From positions 186,001 to 250,000 of the forward strand of contig JABCZL010000004.1 in NCBI GenBank assembly GCA_013289685.1: 64,000 nt of DNA. The letters run 5' to 3'. Each line of letters begins with the position of its first letter. The stretch's first letter is position 1. The notes under the pieces were generated by a model. That model was not told where the DNA came from and made no database searches. It saw nothing but the letters and a program-made list of their open reading frames with translations. Of this stretch, positions 1 to 8,974 are shown one piece after another. The position numbers were made by a program, and so were the translations under genes. The stretch comes from Acidobacteriota bacterium. Its GTDB lineage: Bacteria > Acidobacteriota > Terriglobia > Terriglobales > Acidobacteriaceae.

Positions 1-143
1 GCTTCGCCGTCATGCGCGCAAGCGCAATCTTCGCAGTTGGATCGCCTGCTCTGACCGGCCAAGCGCCTTGCTCGGCGTGCGACATGTCGGCCGATCCTTC
101 GCGGTGATTCGCCGTTTTCGGCTGGGACCAGAGTGTAAGTCTC

Positions 144-625
144 TTAGCTAAGCCACGACCGTCTTTTCTTAGGGACAAGCCTTTTCAGATCCTCCTCCGC
201 CTGCGTTGCCCAGGACGAGCCTGGAGCCGATCTAATTAGTTCGCGATACTCCGCGATTGCACTGCTCACGTCGCCCTTCTTCTCAAGTGCGGCCGCAAGA
301 CCATAGCGAGACGAGGGATAGTGCGTCGAGGCACTATCCGGATTCAAGCGGATCGCTTCTCGATACGCTGCGATAGCACCGTCCGCATCATCTTTCTTGT
401 GCGTCGCCGAGGCAGCTGTGGGTCATCTCATCGTCCGGACTCAAAAGGCTTGCTTGTCTATACGCGGCGACGGCACCGTCCGCGTCGTCTTTGTTGAAGA
501 GTATGACGCCGAGGAATTTGTGCGCCTGAGCATCGTTCGGATTCAAGCGGACTGCTCGTTTATATTCTGCAAGTGCGCCGTTAAGTCGTCTTTCTCAAAG
601 CGCAGCGTGCCCAGAGAGAAGCCTC
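144..625 (-). pseudogene. TPR-repeat protein remnant with frameshifts
   Basis: Minus-strand translation gives consecutive tetratricopeptide repeats with the usual pattern, for example LNPNDAQAHKFLGVILFNKD and AYREAIRLNPDSASTHY. They do not lie in one frame. A one-base shift is needed near 410 (between SCLGDA and KKDDADGAIAAY) and another near 590 (between LRFEKDD and LNGALAEYKRAV). The open 67-codon piece at 144-347 is only the last repeats and the C-terminus. An in-frame stop lies just upstream of the first recognisable repeat near 620. The repeats would form a helical protein-protein scaffold, but no partner is identifiable. It may be a true decayed gene or an intact one damaged by assembly errors; both shifts being one base fits either. 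Confidence 0.55.
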
Positions 626-695
626 ACGTACATTATTCAAGATTCAAGTCTATTTTCCGGCGTGAGGGAGTCATTGATGGCTCTGGGGACTCGCT

Positions 696-1115
696 TTAGA
701 AGATGTTGGAGTCACTGAACGGTGACGGCCTGAGTCCTTTTCTCGGCTCAGGCTTCGACATTATGTAGGCAATCGCCGCCAGCACTTTCCCACGTGTCCC
801 GTATTCCCGCGTCAGCACTTCGATTAAGTCAATGGTCCGCCCCGGCAATTTGTACGTCTTGCCTGTAAGCGGTGAGTCCAAGATGCGGCTCATGTCCGCG
901 TCCGGGACGTACTCTTCCACGCTCCGCCAGAGAAGCTCCGCTCCGATCTGAATAGCTCTGCTCTGCTGACCATGAATGACGCCCGCCTTGCTGATAATGT
1001 CTACGGCTGCCTCTGGCAGTTTGTACCTCTTCGCAGTGTTTACGCTTGGGTGCTCGTCAGCCTCCCGCTTCAGGTTAGAGAGGCGCTTCTTTTCCTTGGT
1101 CTTGCGCAGGGACAT
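696..1115 (-). CDS. Small protein with two ribbon-helix-helix-like repeats
   Basis: 139 residues from the internal ATG at 1115; the frame is open further upstream, but that part (about 78 codons) looks noncoding. After a basic N-terminus (KTKEKKRLSNLKRE) come two similar units: residues 31-63 begin YKLPEAAVDIISKAG and residues 88-120 begin YKLPGRTIDLIEVLTREYG. Each has a short strand followed by two predicted helices, like ribbon-helix-helix DNA-binding proteins. A tandem pair in one chain could make an intramolecular DNA-binding unit. No clear Shine-Dalgarno sequence precedes the start and no toxin partner is adjacent. DNA-binding is inferred from the pattern; the family is not recognised by name. 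Confidence 0.5.
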   Translation of the reverse strand: MSLRKTKEKKRLSNLKREADEHPSVNTAKRYKLPEAAVDIISKAGVIHGQQSRAIQIGAELLWRSVEEYVPDADMSRILDSPLTGKTYKLPGRTIDLIEVLTREYGTRGKVLAAIAYIMSKPEPRKGLRPSPFSDSNIF

Positions 1116-1392
1116 TGTGTTCTTGACCGCACCGGGCCGTGACCGGGATTCTATCACCGGGCGGTGTGCCCTTGCCGAGACGATCAAATGCGGTGTAGAA
1201 ATGTCGCATGTGATAGTCGGCCATGTACGAACCGATCCCAATGGCATTTCAGGCAAAGCTATACTGCCCGTTTCATCTGGAGGGAAATAAGCTGCTAGTC
1301 TGCAAACCGTCCGGCCATGGTCTGGGATTCTTACAGGCGCACTACACATTGCAGACTGGCAGCGCAGGACAGGACGGAAATGGAAAGAGAAC

Positions 1393-1770
1393 TTGCCGCC
1401 ATGGGTTTATGAGGCGTGGCATTTCATCCTCTCGCCGGAACTCGGCCTTCCACATCGGCCACCAGTGTGGTTCAAGCAGCCAGCCGTGATGACGGTCCCA
1501 ATTACAACACCTCAGGTGCTTTCACGACTCGGCGCGTTCAAAGACGATCTTCGCCCATTCACCGTGATGACGGTCCCATTCCCCAAGAAAGAAGTAGATC
1601 TGCTCTGGACGGGATATTTCATCATGCCGCATACAGAAAAGCTCAGCGATCTGCACGGGCGTACGATGGTGAAACATTGTCAGCGGCGAGAGCTTCCACA
1701 TTTACGACAAGAATTCATCGAGATTGCCAAAGCCTCCGAGTTGGCTTTCCCTGCGGACGATGAAAGGTGA
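1393..1770 (+). CDS. Possible small hypothetical protein
   Basis: A 125-codon open frame. Its C-terminal half (residues 65-125, with LLWTGYFIMPHTEKLSDLHG and an amphipathic end) has protein-like composition. No family is recognised and no good ribosome binding site is visible. Two copies of a short word encoding V-M-T-V-P occur at about 1487 and 1564, which may reflect a local duplication. An overlapping plus-strand frame at 1416-1763 is equally long but looks less protein-like. Low certainty that this is expressed. Confidence 0.22.
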   Translation: MPPWVYEAWHFILSPELGLPHRPPVWFKQPAVMTVPITTPQVLSRLGAFKDDLRPFTVMTVPFPKKEVDLLWTGYFIMPHTEKLSDLHGRTMVKHCQRRELPHLRQEFIEIAKASELAFPADDER

Positions 1771-1870
1771 AATCAATCACATCCTGTTAGGGCCAAATCG
1801 GTTCGTTTTGCAGTGGTCAAGCAAAAGCGGTCCGTGATCACCACGCCAAGAATGATGATCCGTATCCCGG

Positions 1871-2221
1871 CTATCGGGCTTCAATAGCCGCCACGGTCTT
1901 ATCGATGTTCATGGCCCCATAATCGAACGTGTGCTTGCTGCCATCTGTGAGGGTCAGAATACATTTCTTGCTCAGCAGCTTTTTCTGAACCTCGACGGCT
2001 TGAATGCTGCCTTTGTCAATCTCCAGATAGCCCTCACTTCCCCATTTGATGGTCAGCACTTCGGCCAGCATTCCTTTAACGCTGACATCGAACTTCGCGT
2101 CATACAGTAGTCGCCGGTTGGTGACAGTCAACTTGCCGTTATACTTTCCACCGCCGGGCGGTAAATAGAGCAAGCTCCATGTGTCGATTTCGACTTCGCC
2201 CGGCTGAAGAGTGACTTTCAT
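1871..2221 (-). CDS. PH/GRAM-like domain protein
   Basis: 116 residues. The sequence is mostly short beta strands separated by turns, with KLTVTNRRLLYDAKFD near residue 30, the usual signature of bacterial PH-like/GRAM domains (a strand, then TNRRL). A second strand pair, CILTLTDGSKHTFDYG, is followed by a C-terminal helix (KTVAAIEAR). Such domains generally bind membranes or proteins. There is no signal peptide, so it is probably cytoplasmic. The start is supported by AAGGGGA seven bases upstream of ATG 2221. Nothing in the neighbourhood tells its specific role. Confidence 0.75.
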   Translation of the reverse strand: MKVTLQPGEVEIDTWSLLYLPPGGGKYNGKLTVTNRRLLYDAKFDVSVKGMLAEVLTIKWGSEGYLEIDKGSIQAVEVQKKLLSKKCILTLTDGSKHTFDYGAMNIDKTVAAIEAR

Positions 2222-2798
2222 TTGATGTTCCCCTTGGGATGTCCTCCATGATTTCAGGCTGATCGTCTGTGGTTGCCGCCCTGCGGTGATCTGCCGGACT
2301 TGTGACAGAGATCACTGCACCAAGGCCGCAGACCGAGTCCCCCGTGGCCTCCGCATCCGCGGCCTTGATTGCGTGATCCATGCTGAGGAGCGACGTGCTG
2401 TCGCTGCTCAGCCTGGCCGCTGGTCTGCAACGCCGCAGCCAGCAAGCTTCTGAAAAAAATCTCGAGCCTGATCGCCGGCGACTTACTCAATCATGAATTT
2501 CTTGAACCCGAGCTTGGTCACCAGCGAGCAGCCCGACAGAATCGATAGGAGGTAACGCCACAGCGTCAACAAGCACTTAAAACTCCAAGAACTGTCCCCA
2601 GTCATTGTTTTTCTTGAACTTGGAAGTTGGTGGTCAAAAAGGGCTTCGCCGCGAAAGCCGCAAATCTTTTGCAGTCAACGCAGTGGTTTTTCTTTTCGGC
2701 CCTCCCAACCGGACGTCGGGAAGCAAGCCGAATCGTACAGACGTTCATACCCAGCATTCCCAATCGTCTGTTCCCTACCCGCACAGTCCGTGACTGGC
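2222..2798. other. Gene-free stretch
   Basis: No convincing gene on either strand. Short open frames (for example 2139-2381, 2254-2490 and 2605-2793) have no family resemblance, and some run into real genes. No tRNA, hairpin with U-tract or tandem repeat was seen. Confidence 0.4.
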
Positions 2799-4199
2799 TT
2801 AATTGACCAAATAATCGTAAGTCCTGAGCAGGGTGGCGAGCGATCTTCCCAACCGCTCCGGACTCCAGTGCGCCAAATATCCGTCGGGGAAGCTCCACTT
2901 ATCGGGGTGTTCGATCGCCTCACCTGGACTGGTTGTTCCCAGCAGGTAATGCCCGGAAGAATACGCCAAAAGAAAGATCTGCGCCTGAAACCTCGCGTCC
3001 TCCGACATGCCCGCGGCTCGGCGGTACGCGAGCGAATAAAAGATGTCATCGAATTTTTCGGTCGGGCGCGGTTCCATCGTGACTCCAGTCAAGCCCTGGA
3101 TGCAGCCAGTAACAAACCAGCTGTAGGCCCGAATTCGAACCTTGGTCACCTTGCCCGCATAATTCGATGCTCCGATATCCATGAACATTCCAGCAAACAT
3201 TTTTACAAACGTGCCGCCGCCCGGAACCATGGAAAGCACGCTGACCACACCTTGGGCGATCGCGTCGCCCTTGGTCTTGTGATATACCTCGGCTTGGCTC
3301 CGCGCCAGTTCTCCCTTCTCCTCTTGGTTCGTCTCGCGCCACTGTTTGGCGGCCTCCTGGCCCGCCTCCGCTCCTCCCAGAAAATATTCCGTGCCCTTGT
3401 GAGCTTTTTCCAGCGCTCCGGGCACCTTGTCGGCCTCTTCCCACGCCGCTTTTTGCAAGTTGGCAGAAACATCTCCGGTGGCGGGCATTCCTGGCGTAGC
3501 CAGGTCCTTGGCTCGTTCCAATGCTCCTGAGGCCTCTTCACGCACCGCGGTCGCCTTTTTCGCCGCGAGTCCCACGGCCTTTCCCACTCCCAGCATGATC
3601 GTATCTTTCACCATGTCTTTGGGAGTGTAAAAGTTCTCCGGGATCGCTGCCGCGTTCTTGGCGTTATCGTGCGCCGTGTCCATTTCCAGTTGGATGATGC
3701 CGCTGCCGGCGTCAACATCATTCCTCCAACTGTCCATGTGAAGCTCGACCTTGAACGCCTGCGCCTTTGGATGAAGCCGATTCTCTGCCCGTGCCGCATC
3801 TTCCAGGTCCTTTCTCAAGTCGCTCGCGTTGTCGTCGTCATCTTTATCCTGACTTGCTTTCTGCGCGTCGCAAAGTTCGGGCGAGAACTCCACCGATCTC
3901 AAGTACCAGCTCCCGTTGTGATTACCGTTGATGAGATTGAACTTCGCGCGGATCTTCTGAACGTTCCCCCGGCCCAGGGAAAGCCCCGGTGGCGCGCTCA
4001 GGATCTCCTCCTTGCCGGGAGCGGCCTCGACCAGAAACTTTGCCGTGTAGCGCGGTGAAGAGGGTTGTTTGAGCCTGCGCACCACTTCGCTGATCCATGG
4101 CACAAGAGCGCCTTCGAGCTGGTGCTTGCTCTTAGGCACCGCGATCTGGCGAATCTCATAGCCGGAAAGGTCAGGCTTCGGATATTGATGAATTGGCAT
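2799..4199 (-). CDS. Uncharacterised 466-residue protein with hydrophobic hairpin
   Basis: The frame is open to 4292, but ATG 4199 is preceded by AAGGAGG at ideal spacing, so MPIHQYPKPD is the N-terminus. There is no signal peptide. Residues 1-170 are mixed and polar, with an acidic KDDDD cluster. Residues 185-310 are Ala/Glu/Lys-rich and probably helical (KAVGLAAKKATAVREEASG). Residues ~330-390 are hydrophobic and glycine-rich (VVSVLSMVPGGGTFVKMFAG), possibly a membrane-inserting hairpin. The C-terminus contains FQAQIFLLAYSSGHYLLG. No known family is recognised. A soluble protein with an internal Gly-rich hydrophobic region resembles pore-forming or injected effector proteins in general layout, but no motif shows this. 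It stands alone on its strand, about 400 bp from the kinase gene. Confidence 0.75.
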   Translation of the reverse strand: MPIHQYPKPDLSGYEIRQIAVPKSKHQLEGALVPWISEVVRRLKQPSSPRYTAKFLVEAAPGKEEILSAPPGLSLGRGNVQKIRAKFNLINGNHNGSWYLRSVEFSPELCDAQKASQDKDDDDNASDLRKDLEDAARAENRLHPKAQAFKVELHMDSWRNDVDAGSGIIQLEMDTAHDNAKNAAAIPENFYTPKDMVKDTIMLGVGKAVGLAAKKATAVREEASGALERAKDLATPGMPATGDVSANLQKAAWEEADKVPGALEKAHKGTEYFLGGAEAGQEAAKQWRETNQEEKGELARSQAEVYHKTKGDAIAQGVVSVLSMVPGGGTFVKMFAGMFMDIGASNYAGKVTKVRIRAYSWFVTGCIQGLTGVTMEPRPTEKFDDIFYSLAYRRAAGMSEDARFQAQIFLLAYSSGHYLLGTTSPGEAIEHPDKWSFPDGYLAHWSPERLGRSLATLLRTYDYLVN

Positions 4200-4530
4200 G
4201 ACTGGCTTCCTCCTTTTCTGTCCGCCGGAAACTCCTTCCAGCGTGTCCCGCTTTCGGATTTTGCCGGCTCGTTGTTCTGGCCCGATCCGCACAGCATTCC
4301 CATCCCGACTATGGCGCTCCGAAGTCTAGGCCAGCCCAAAGGCCTCCGGTTCATAGGGTTTGCGACGCGGACGGCTGATCCTCCAAGCGCTCCACTTCGT
4401 CCTCAGTTGAATCTCTTCCGTCGCCCTTCCCCCGGATCCCCCTTGAGCCTTTGGGCTGGCCCCCCAAGTGGGCAGCCTGCCCCTCTATTTAGGAGATCGG
4501 AAACGGCGGGCAAAAGACGACACGGGGGCG
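4200..4530. other. Intergenic region, no gene seen
   Basis: Apart from the ribosome binding site for the gene ending at 2799, nothing is supported here. A plus-strand frame crossing 4065-4586 has proline-rich low-complexity translation and is a shadow. Confidence 0.35.
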
Positions 4531-4557
4531 AAAAAAAAATAGGGGCGAGGGAACCCC
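4531..4557 (-). terminator. Possible rho-independent terminator after kinase gene
   Basis: Read on the minus strand, GGGG and CCCC (4557-4542) enclose an eight-base loop and are followed by TA and nine T residues (4539-4531). It lies about 50 bp past the stop codon of the Ser/Thr kinase gene. The stem is short, so this is a weak call. Confidence 0.4.
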
Positions 4558-4606
4558 GGCAAGGTTGCAGCCGGCCAAAACGGTGATAGCCCCGGCCCAA
4601 GCTGTT

Positions 4607-7405
4607 TTAATGCGTGGCTGTGGAGTGGAAGGCTGCGCGGGGAGCGACTTGGTTTAAAGATTGGCGAAGCAGAAATTGAGCATTCGGAAGTTTGCCAGTC
4701 CAGTGGGTCCAGAGTTCGGTTCTCTGTGCTTCAAGCCGCCCGGCTTCGTCCGCCCGTCCGGTTCGGCGGAGAAGGTCAGCAAGCGCCGTCCAAGTCCGAG
4801 AAATACAGGTCGCGTCACGGAGATCATTCTGCGGATCGGGCTTCCACGCCCTAAGCTTGTCTAGCAGTTGCTGATAAGCCTCGACCGCTTTCACCGTTTG
4901 GCCCGTTTCAGCGTAGTCGTCGGCCGAGGCTCTCAGAGCATCGTAGGCATCGCTCATGGGCTCGACTTTGTCTGAGGGGTATCGGCCAGCTTGGCTCAGC
5001 AGTTCGAAGGCTCGGGCGATGCGCTGCTTGGCTTCCTGATCGCGACCCGTCCAGCGCAGTGCGTAGGATGAAGCCGCCAGGAGTTCAGCTTCATCCCGTT
5101 GTGTGCTGACATTGCTCCTTGCCTCGCGTATGCGGGCAAGGGCATGGTCGTAGACCGCCCGCGCAGCTTGCGGATTACGGTGGCGAAGAATATTGCCAAT
5201 TTCCAGGCTGGCAACTGCAACGTGATGGCGGCCGAGATAATCGTTCGCGTCCTTCTGCGCAAGGTCCTCCGCAATATCCAGCGCCTTTTGAAATTCGGCG
5301 AGAGCCTCTGGACTGCGCCCGAGGCTTGATTCTGCATCCGCCCGGCCCAGGATCATGCCTTCGAGGTCGTATCCGTTCGCCAAGTTGATGCGAAGCGAGG
5401 CGTGTCCGCCAGCGGCTTCGGCTTCGTGTTTTTTGAGCTCAATGGACTCAATCGCAGTCTTGAGGGCGCCATCCAGATCCCCAGACTGCCAACGTGCAAC
5501 CCCTAAGACCTCAAGGGCAGATCCACGGAGGTCATTCGCCCTAGGCCCCGGTACCGCGATCTCCAATGCCCGCTGGCAATACCGTATTGCGCTATCGAAA
5601 TTCCTACCGTCTGTGTAGGTGCCCGCGACATTTACATAGAAATATCTCATGCTATAGAGGTCCCTGAACTCGACAGGGCGAGTACTCATGAACCGCTCGA
5701 TCAGCGAAGCAGTAGTTGCGGCATCTTTCAATTCTTCTGCCTGGTCACCGCGGTTGTCAGCCAGGATCATGCGGTCGTGGGCGATTGTGGTAGCAATGAA
5801 CAACGCGCGAGGATTTGTGGAGTCTTTCGAGAGGACAGGATCCACGAATCTCGATGCATTGTTCAGACTCGCTTCGGCTTCCGCAAATTGGCCTAGATTT
5901 GGAGAAGTTGGATCTCCTTGAACGTGCGCCACGCGCACGTAAGCGTAGGCGATTTCGAGTGCTAAATCCCTGTCGCCGGAAACATCGCTACCGAGTGAAG
6001 TCAGATATTCCAGCGAATCGGTAACCATCTGCATTCTGACCTTCGTCGAACCCGGCACACCTCTCATGTCTTGATCGAGTGCGATGAATTTATTGGCCAG
6101 TTGTCGCACTTGGGCGAATCGCCGTTCGGCAGTCTTCCGCTCGCGATTCGCAATCAACAATCCGGTTGACAGGCTTCCAATCACAAGTGCAATGGCGATG
6201 GTGGTGAGTGCTACCACGGTGCGGTTGCGGCGTACAAATTTGGCGGTTCGATAGGCGAGCGTGTCGGGTCGAGCAGTAATCGGTTCGTGCTTCAGATAAC
6301 GCTGAAGATCGTCGCCAAACCCAGTTACCGAGGAGTATCGCTCCTGCGGATTCTTCTTTAGAGCTCTGCCAATAATTGTGTCCAGATCGCCACGAAGTTC
6401 GCGGCGGAGTTTATCTGAGGTGGTGCCCCGTCTTTCCGCGATGAGCCTGCTGTCAGCAGCAATTGTGTCCGATGCTTGTGGCGGTTCACTGTCGAGCACA
6501 GCCTTTACCAGTTCCGCGGGGGAGTGCGGACCGGAGCCCGCGGGATGCCGGCCACACAATAGTAGGTAGAGCAACACGCCCAACGCATAAACATCGGTAG
6601 CAGTCGTCACTGGCTGGCCGGCAAGTTGCTCTGGAGCAGCGTAGTGGGGAGTAAAAGCCGAACCGCCCTCGTGAGTGAGCAAGGTTGCGGCGCCGGTCTG
6701 GCCTTCGCCGTCCAGAAGTTTGGCAATCCCGAAGTCCAGCAGCTTGACTTCGCCGCCGGTAGTGACCAGCACATTCGAAGGTTTGATGTCGCGATGGACA
6801 ATCAGATTTGCGTGGGCGTGAGCTACTGCGGCCAGCACATCCAGAAACAGGCGAAGGCGCGCCTTCAGGTTGAGCTTGTGCTGGTCGCAATATTGATCGA
6901 TCGTCGTGCCGTCAACGTATTCCAGGATGAGATACGGCTGGCGATCGGAGGAAATGCCGGCATCGAGAAGTTCGGCAATGTGAGGATGAGTGAGTCGGCC
7001 AAGGATGCTGCCTTCGCGCTTGAACCGTTCTTCAGTCGCACGACCGGCCAGCGCGAGACTCACGAACTTGATCGCAGCTTGCCGCTCGAACCGGCCGTCA
7101 CTGCGCTGGGCCAGCCAAACGCTCCCCATTCCACCTTGGCCAATCTGGGAGATCAGGGTGTATGGGCCAAGGGTCTGGCCCGCAAGTCCTGTGGAGTTCG
7201 GCAACGCGAATCGTCGATTCTCCAGAAAACCTTCCTGCGCCAGCACCCGGTGTTCGTCGAGGAGTGCTCCCAACTGCGCAGCCAGTACGGGATCTTGCTT
7301 GCCGAGCGAGGACAGCCAAGCGGCACGCACATCGTCGGTCATAGCGAGCGCCTGATCCAGATACGGGCTTAAAGCCTGCCACTGATCGGGGCTGAGTGTG
7401 GACAT
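4607..7405 (-). CDS. Transmembrane Ser/Thr protein kinase with TPR tail
   Basis: 932 residues. Domains in order: an N-terminal helical region (1-75); a Hanks-type kinase domain (about 80-365) with glycine loop GQGGMGSV at 89-96, ATP-binding Lys113, catalytic HRDIKPSN (Asp206), DFG at 224-226 and APEQL; one membrane helix (about 395-418, TIAIALVIGSLSTGLLIA); then TPR-like repeats to the C-terminus (for example AIRYCQRALEIAV, SPEALAEFQKALDIAEDL). The kinase side is cytoplasmic and the TPR side probably periplasmic. All catalytic motifs are present. The start is supported by TGAGGA upstream of ATG 7405. The gene begins 9 bp after the ECF sigma factor gene stops, so they form one operon. Kinases of this layout beside ECF sigma factors probably phosphorylate and activate the sigma factor; that link is inferred here. 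Confidence 0.93.
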   Translation of the reverse strand: MSTLSPDQWQALSPYLDQALAMTDDVRAAWLSSLGKQDPVLAAQLGALLDEHRVLAQEGFLENRRFALPNSTGLAGQTLGPYTLISQIGQGGMGSVWLAQRSDGRFERQAAIKFVSLALAGRATEERFKREGSILGRLTHPHIAELLDAGISSDRQPYLILEYVDGTTIDQYCDQHKLNLKARLRLFLDVLAAVAHAHANLIVHRDIKPSNVLVTTGGEVKLLDFGIAKLLDGEGQTGAATLLTHEGGSAFTPHYAAPEQLAGQPVTTATDVYALGVLLYLLLCGRHPAGSGPHSPAELVKAVLDSEPPQASDTIAADSRLIAERRGTTSDKLRRELRGDLDTIIGRALKKNPQERYSSVTGFGDDLQRYLKHEPITARPDTLAYRTAKFVRRNRTVVALTTIAIALVIGSLSTGLLIANRERKTAERRFAQVRQLANKFIALDQDMRGVPGSTKVRMQMVTDSLEYLTSLGSDVSGDRDLALEIAYAYVRVAHVQGDPTSPNLGQFAEAEASLNNASRFVDPVLSKDSTNPRALFIATTIAHDRMILADNRGDQAEELKDAATTASLIERFMSTRPVEFRDLYSMRYFYVNVAGTYTDGRNFDSAIRYCQRALEIAVPGPRANDLRGSALEVLGVARWQSGDLDGALKTAIESIELKKHEAEAAGGHASLRINLANGYDLEGMILGRADAESSLGRSPEALAEFQKALDIAEDLAQKDANDYLGRHHVAVASLEIGNILRHRNPQAARAVYDHALARIREARSNVSTQRDEAELLAASSYALRWTGRDQEAKQRIARAFELLSQAGRYPSDKVEPMSDAYDALRASADDYAETGQTVKAVEAYQQLLDKLRAWKPDPQNDLRDATCISRTWTALADLLRRTGRADEAGRLEAQRTELWTHWTGKLPNAQFLLRQSLNQVAPRAAFHSTATH

Positions 7406-7414
7406 CGTGATTCC

Positions 7415-7981
7415 TCAGAGCGACAAATCCGCGCGAATTGTTCGATGGAGATAAATGCGCGCTTTCTCCCAGTTCCGCTGCACCGTACGTTCTGATACGT
7501 CCCGCATGGCGGCGATTTCCGCGAACGAGAAGCCGCAAAAAAACTTCAAGTCGACGATCTCGGCGAGGGCAGGCTCCACTTTGCCAAGCTCGTCTAAGGT
7601 TGCGCTGATTCGGACAAGCTCTCGGTGATCGACCGCGTTTTGCATCACTTCGGTGTCCAGCGAAGTAATCTCGAACAGGCCGCCGTGCTTCTGGGCGTGC
7701 CGTTCTCGGGCATGGTCTATGATCAGTCCTCGCATCACTCGAGCCGCATACCCCATGAATCGCGCCCGGTCGGGAAACGACGGGCCGTCGCGCGCCGCCA
7801 TGTCCAGATACGCTTCGTGCAGCAGGGTCGTGGCGCTGAGGCTCACCTGTGAGCCACGTCGCGCCAGTTCACGCTTGGCGAGCCTATGCAACTCGGAATA
7901 AAGGGCAGCAAACAATGCTTCCGCAGCGGGCCTGTCCCCTTGTTCCGCTGCGAGAATGAGTGATGAGATCGCCGATCCCAA
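7415..7981 (-). CDS. ECF-type sigma-70 factor
   Basis: 188 residues from TTG 7981, with GGGAGGA about five bases upstream. Region 2 is the helical segment from ALFAALYSELHRLAKRELAR through ARFMGYAARVMRGLIIDHAR. Region 4 carries the HTH FAEIAAMRDVSERTVQRNWEKAR. The long region 2 with DHARERHAQKHGG matches the TIGR02999-type sigma factors common in acidobacteria and planctomycetes. It would direct RNA polymerase to a stress or signal regulon. The kinase gene follows after 9 bp, and no anti-sigma factor gene is present, as is usual when such sigma factors are controlled by a Ser/Thr kinase. Confidence 0.92.
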   Translation of the reverse strand: MGSAISSLILAAEQGDRPAAEALFAALYSELHRLAKRELARRGSQVSLSATTLLHEAYLDMAARDGPSFPDRARFMGYAARVMRGLIIDHARERHAQKHGGLFEITSLDTEVMQNAVDHRELVRISATLDELGKVEPALAEIVDLKFFCGFSFAEIAAMRDVSERTVQRNWEKARIYLHRTIRADLSL

Positions 7982-8578
7982 GTCTTCCTCCCGGGGCCAC
8001 GGCCACCGCGTGACAGCCCGCCAAATGGCGACAGCTTCTCGCAGATCGGTAGGATAGTCAAGCCGCGCGCCTTTTGCACAGGGGTGCGATCAGTCTTCGT
8101 AAAAAGGTATGTAGGCCCAGAACTCCCGAGGGTTGGACTGACGGCCAGGGCGTAGACCATCATCGAGGACATAAGCAAGAGGTTCGGGGCAAGGCCCGTA
8201 CCCGGAGGAGCCCAGGTGGACGGATATTACGTCCAGCTGTACCAGATCCTGCCCGGACCTGTCTACACAATTTGGAACGTGTGTCGTGCGTGGATCACTT
8301 CAAGTGACTCTTCCGTGAACCTAGTCGCCTTCTGGATTAGGGCTCGGTTGGGAACAAGCGAAGATTGGGTTCGCCGCACGAGCGGCGGACCTGGCCGTGG
8401 AGCGATTGGGCTGCAGGTTAGCGCCACTCGGCCTGTGCAGCGACGAAATACAAGGGGCCATCGGCAAGGGCTACCCGGCCAGTACGGCCACAGAGAAACT
8501 CCCGACGTGCCACCTGGGCACTGAGGCGCCGGCAAGCATCGGCGTCCTCCGGGAATTTAGTCTTCCCGGAGTCCATTC
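7982..8578. other. Gene-free stretch upstream of the sigma factor gene
   Basis: About 600 bp between divergent genes. Open frames at 8074-8307 and 8216-8524 (plus) and 7843-8178 and 8263-8535 (minus) have no protein-like character. The region should hold promoters for the sigma-kinase operon and the HTH gene, but no clear -35/-10 pair was recognised. Confidence 0.4.
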
Positions 8579-8887
8579 ATGTCCGAGGTCCAGTCTTTGC
8601 CCGATCAGATCGAACGTATCGGTCACGCTATCAAGGCGGGTGAACTCGCGCGGATGCTCGCGGTTTCCAGAGTCACGATCTTCAAGCAAGCGGCCGCCGG
8701 ACGCATTCCGTCGTTCCGAGTAGGAACTTGCGTCAGATTTGATCCGAAAGCCGTGGCCAGCTGGCTGCGAAGATGTAGGACTCGGCGGCTACGCTTCAAA
8801 AGAGCTCTCCAGAGGGGGTGCCATCAAGACGCCGGGGCCGATCAAGCCGGCAATGAGGCCCACGGCGGTTTGGTCACAACTGTGTGA
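8579..8887 (+). CDS. Excisionase-like helix-turn-helix protein
   Basis: 102 residues from ATG 8579, with CCGGAG eight bases upstream. Residues ~17-65 form a MerR-like/excisionase winged helix: AGELARMLAVSRVTIFKQAA, then GRIPSFRVGTCVRF and DPKAVASWL. This is the usual pattern of small DNA-binding excisionase-family proteins. The C-terminal ~35 residues (from RCRTRRLRFKRAL) are unlike the family, which normally ends just after the helix WLR. They may be read-through of degraded sequence or a frameshifted tail. No integrase or other mobile gene is adjacent, so it may be a solo regulator or a remnant. Confidence 0.6.
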   Translation: MSEVQSLPDQIERIGHAIKAGELARMLAVSRVTIFKQAAAGRIPSFRVGTCVRFDPKAVASWLRRCRTRRLRFKRALQRGCHQDAGADQAGNEAHGGLVTTV

Positions 8888-8974
8888 CCCGTTCATCCAC
8901 TTTCTCTCGAGGGCCAATTTCTAGCCTCCGCCTGAGCATTGGACTGCCCAGAGCGGAGGTCATTGTGCGATCGT

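Noticed and set aside
2139..2381. 80-codon minus-strand open frame overlapping the PH/GRAM-like gene
   Set aside because: Its 3' half is the out-of-frame reading of a better-supported gene. The short 5' part alone is not enough.
2790..3530. 246-codon plus-strand open frame opposite the 466-residue protein gene
   Set aside because: The minus-strand frame is twice as long and has a perfect ribosome binding site; the plus frame is its shadow.
8216..8524. 102-codon plus-strand open frame upstream of the HTH gene
   Set aside because: Composition not protein-like, overlapped by equal-length frames on the other strand, and no support at the start.
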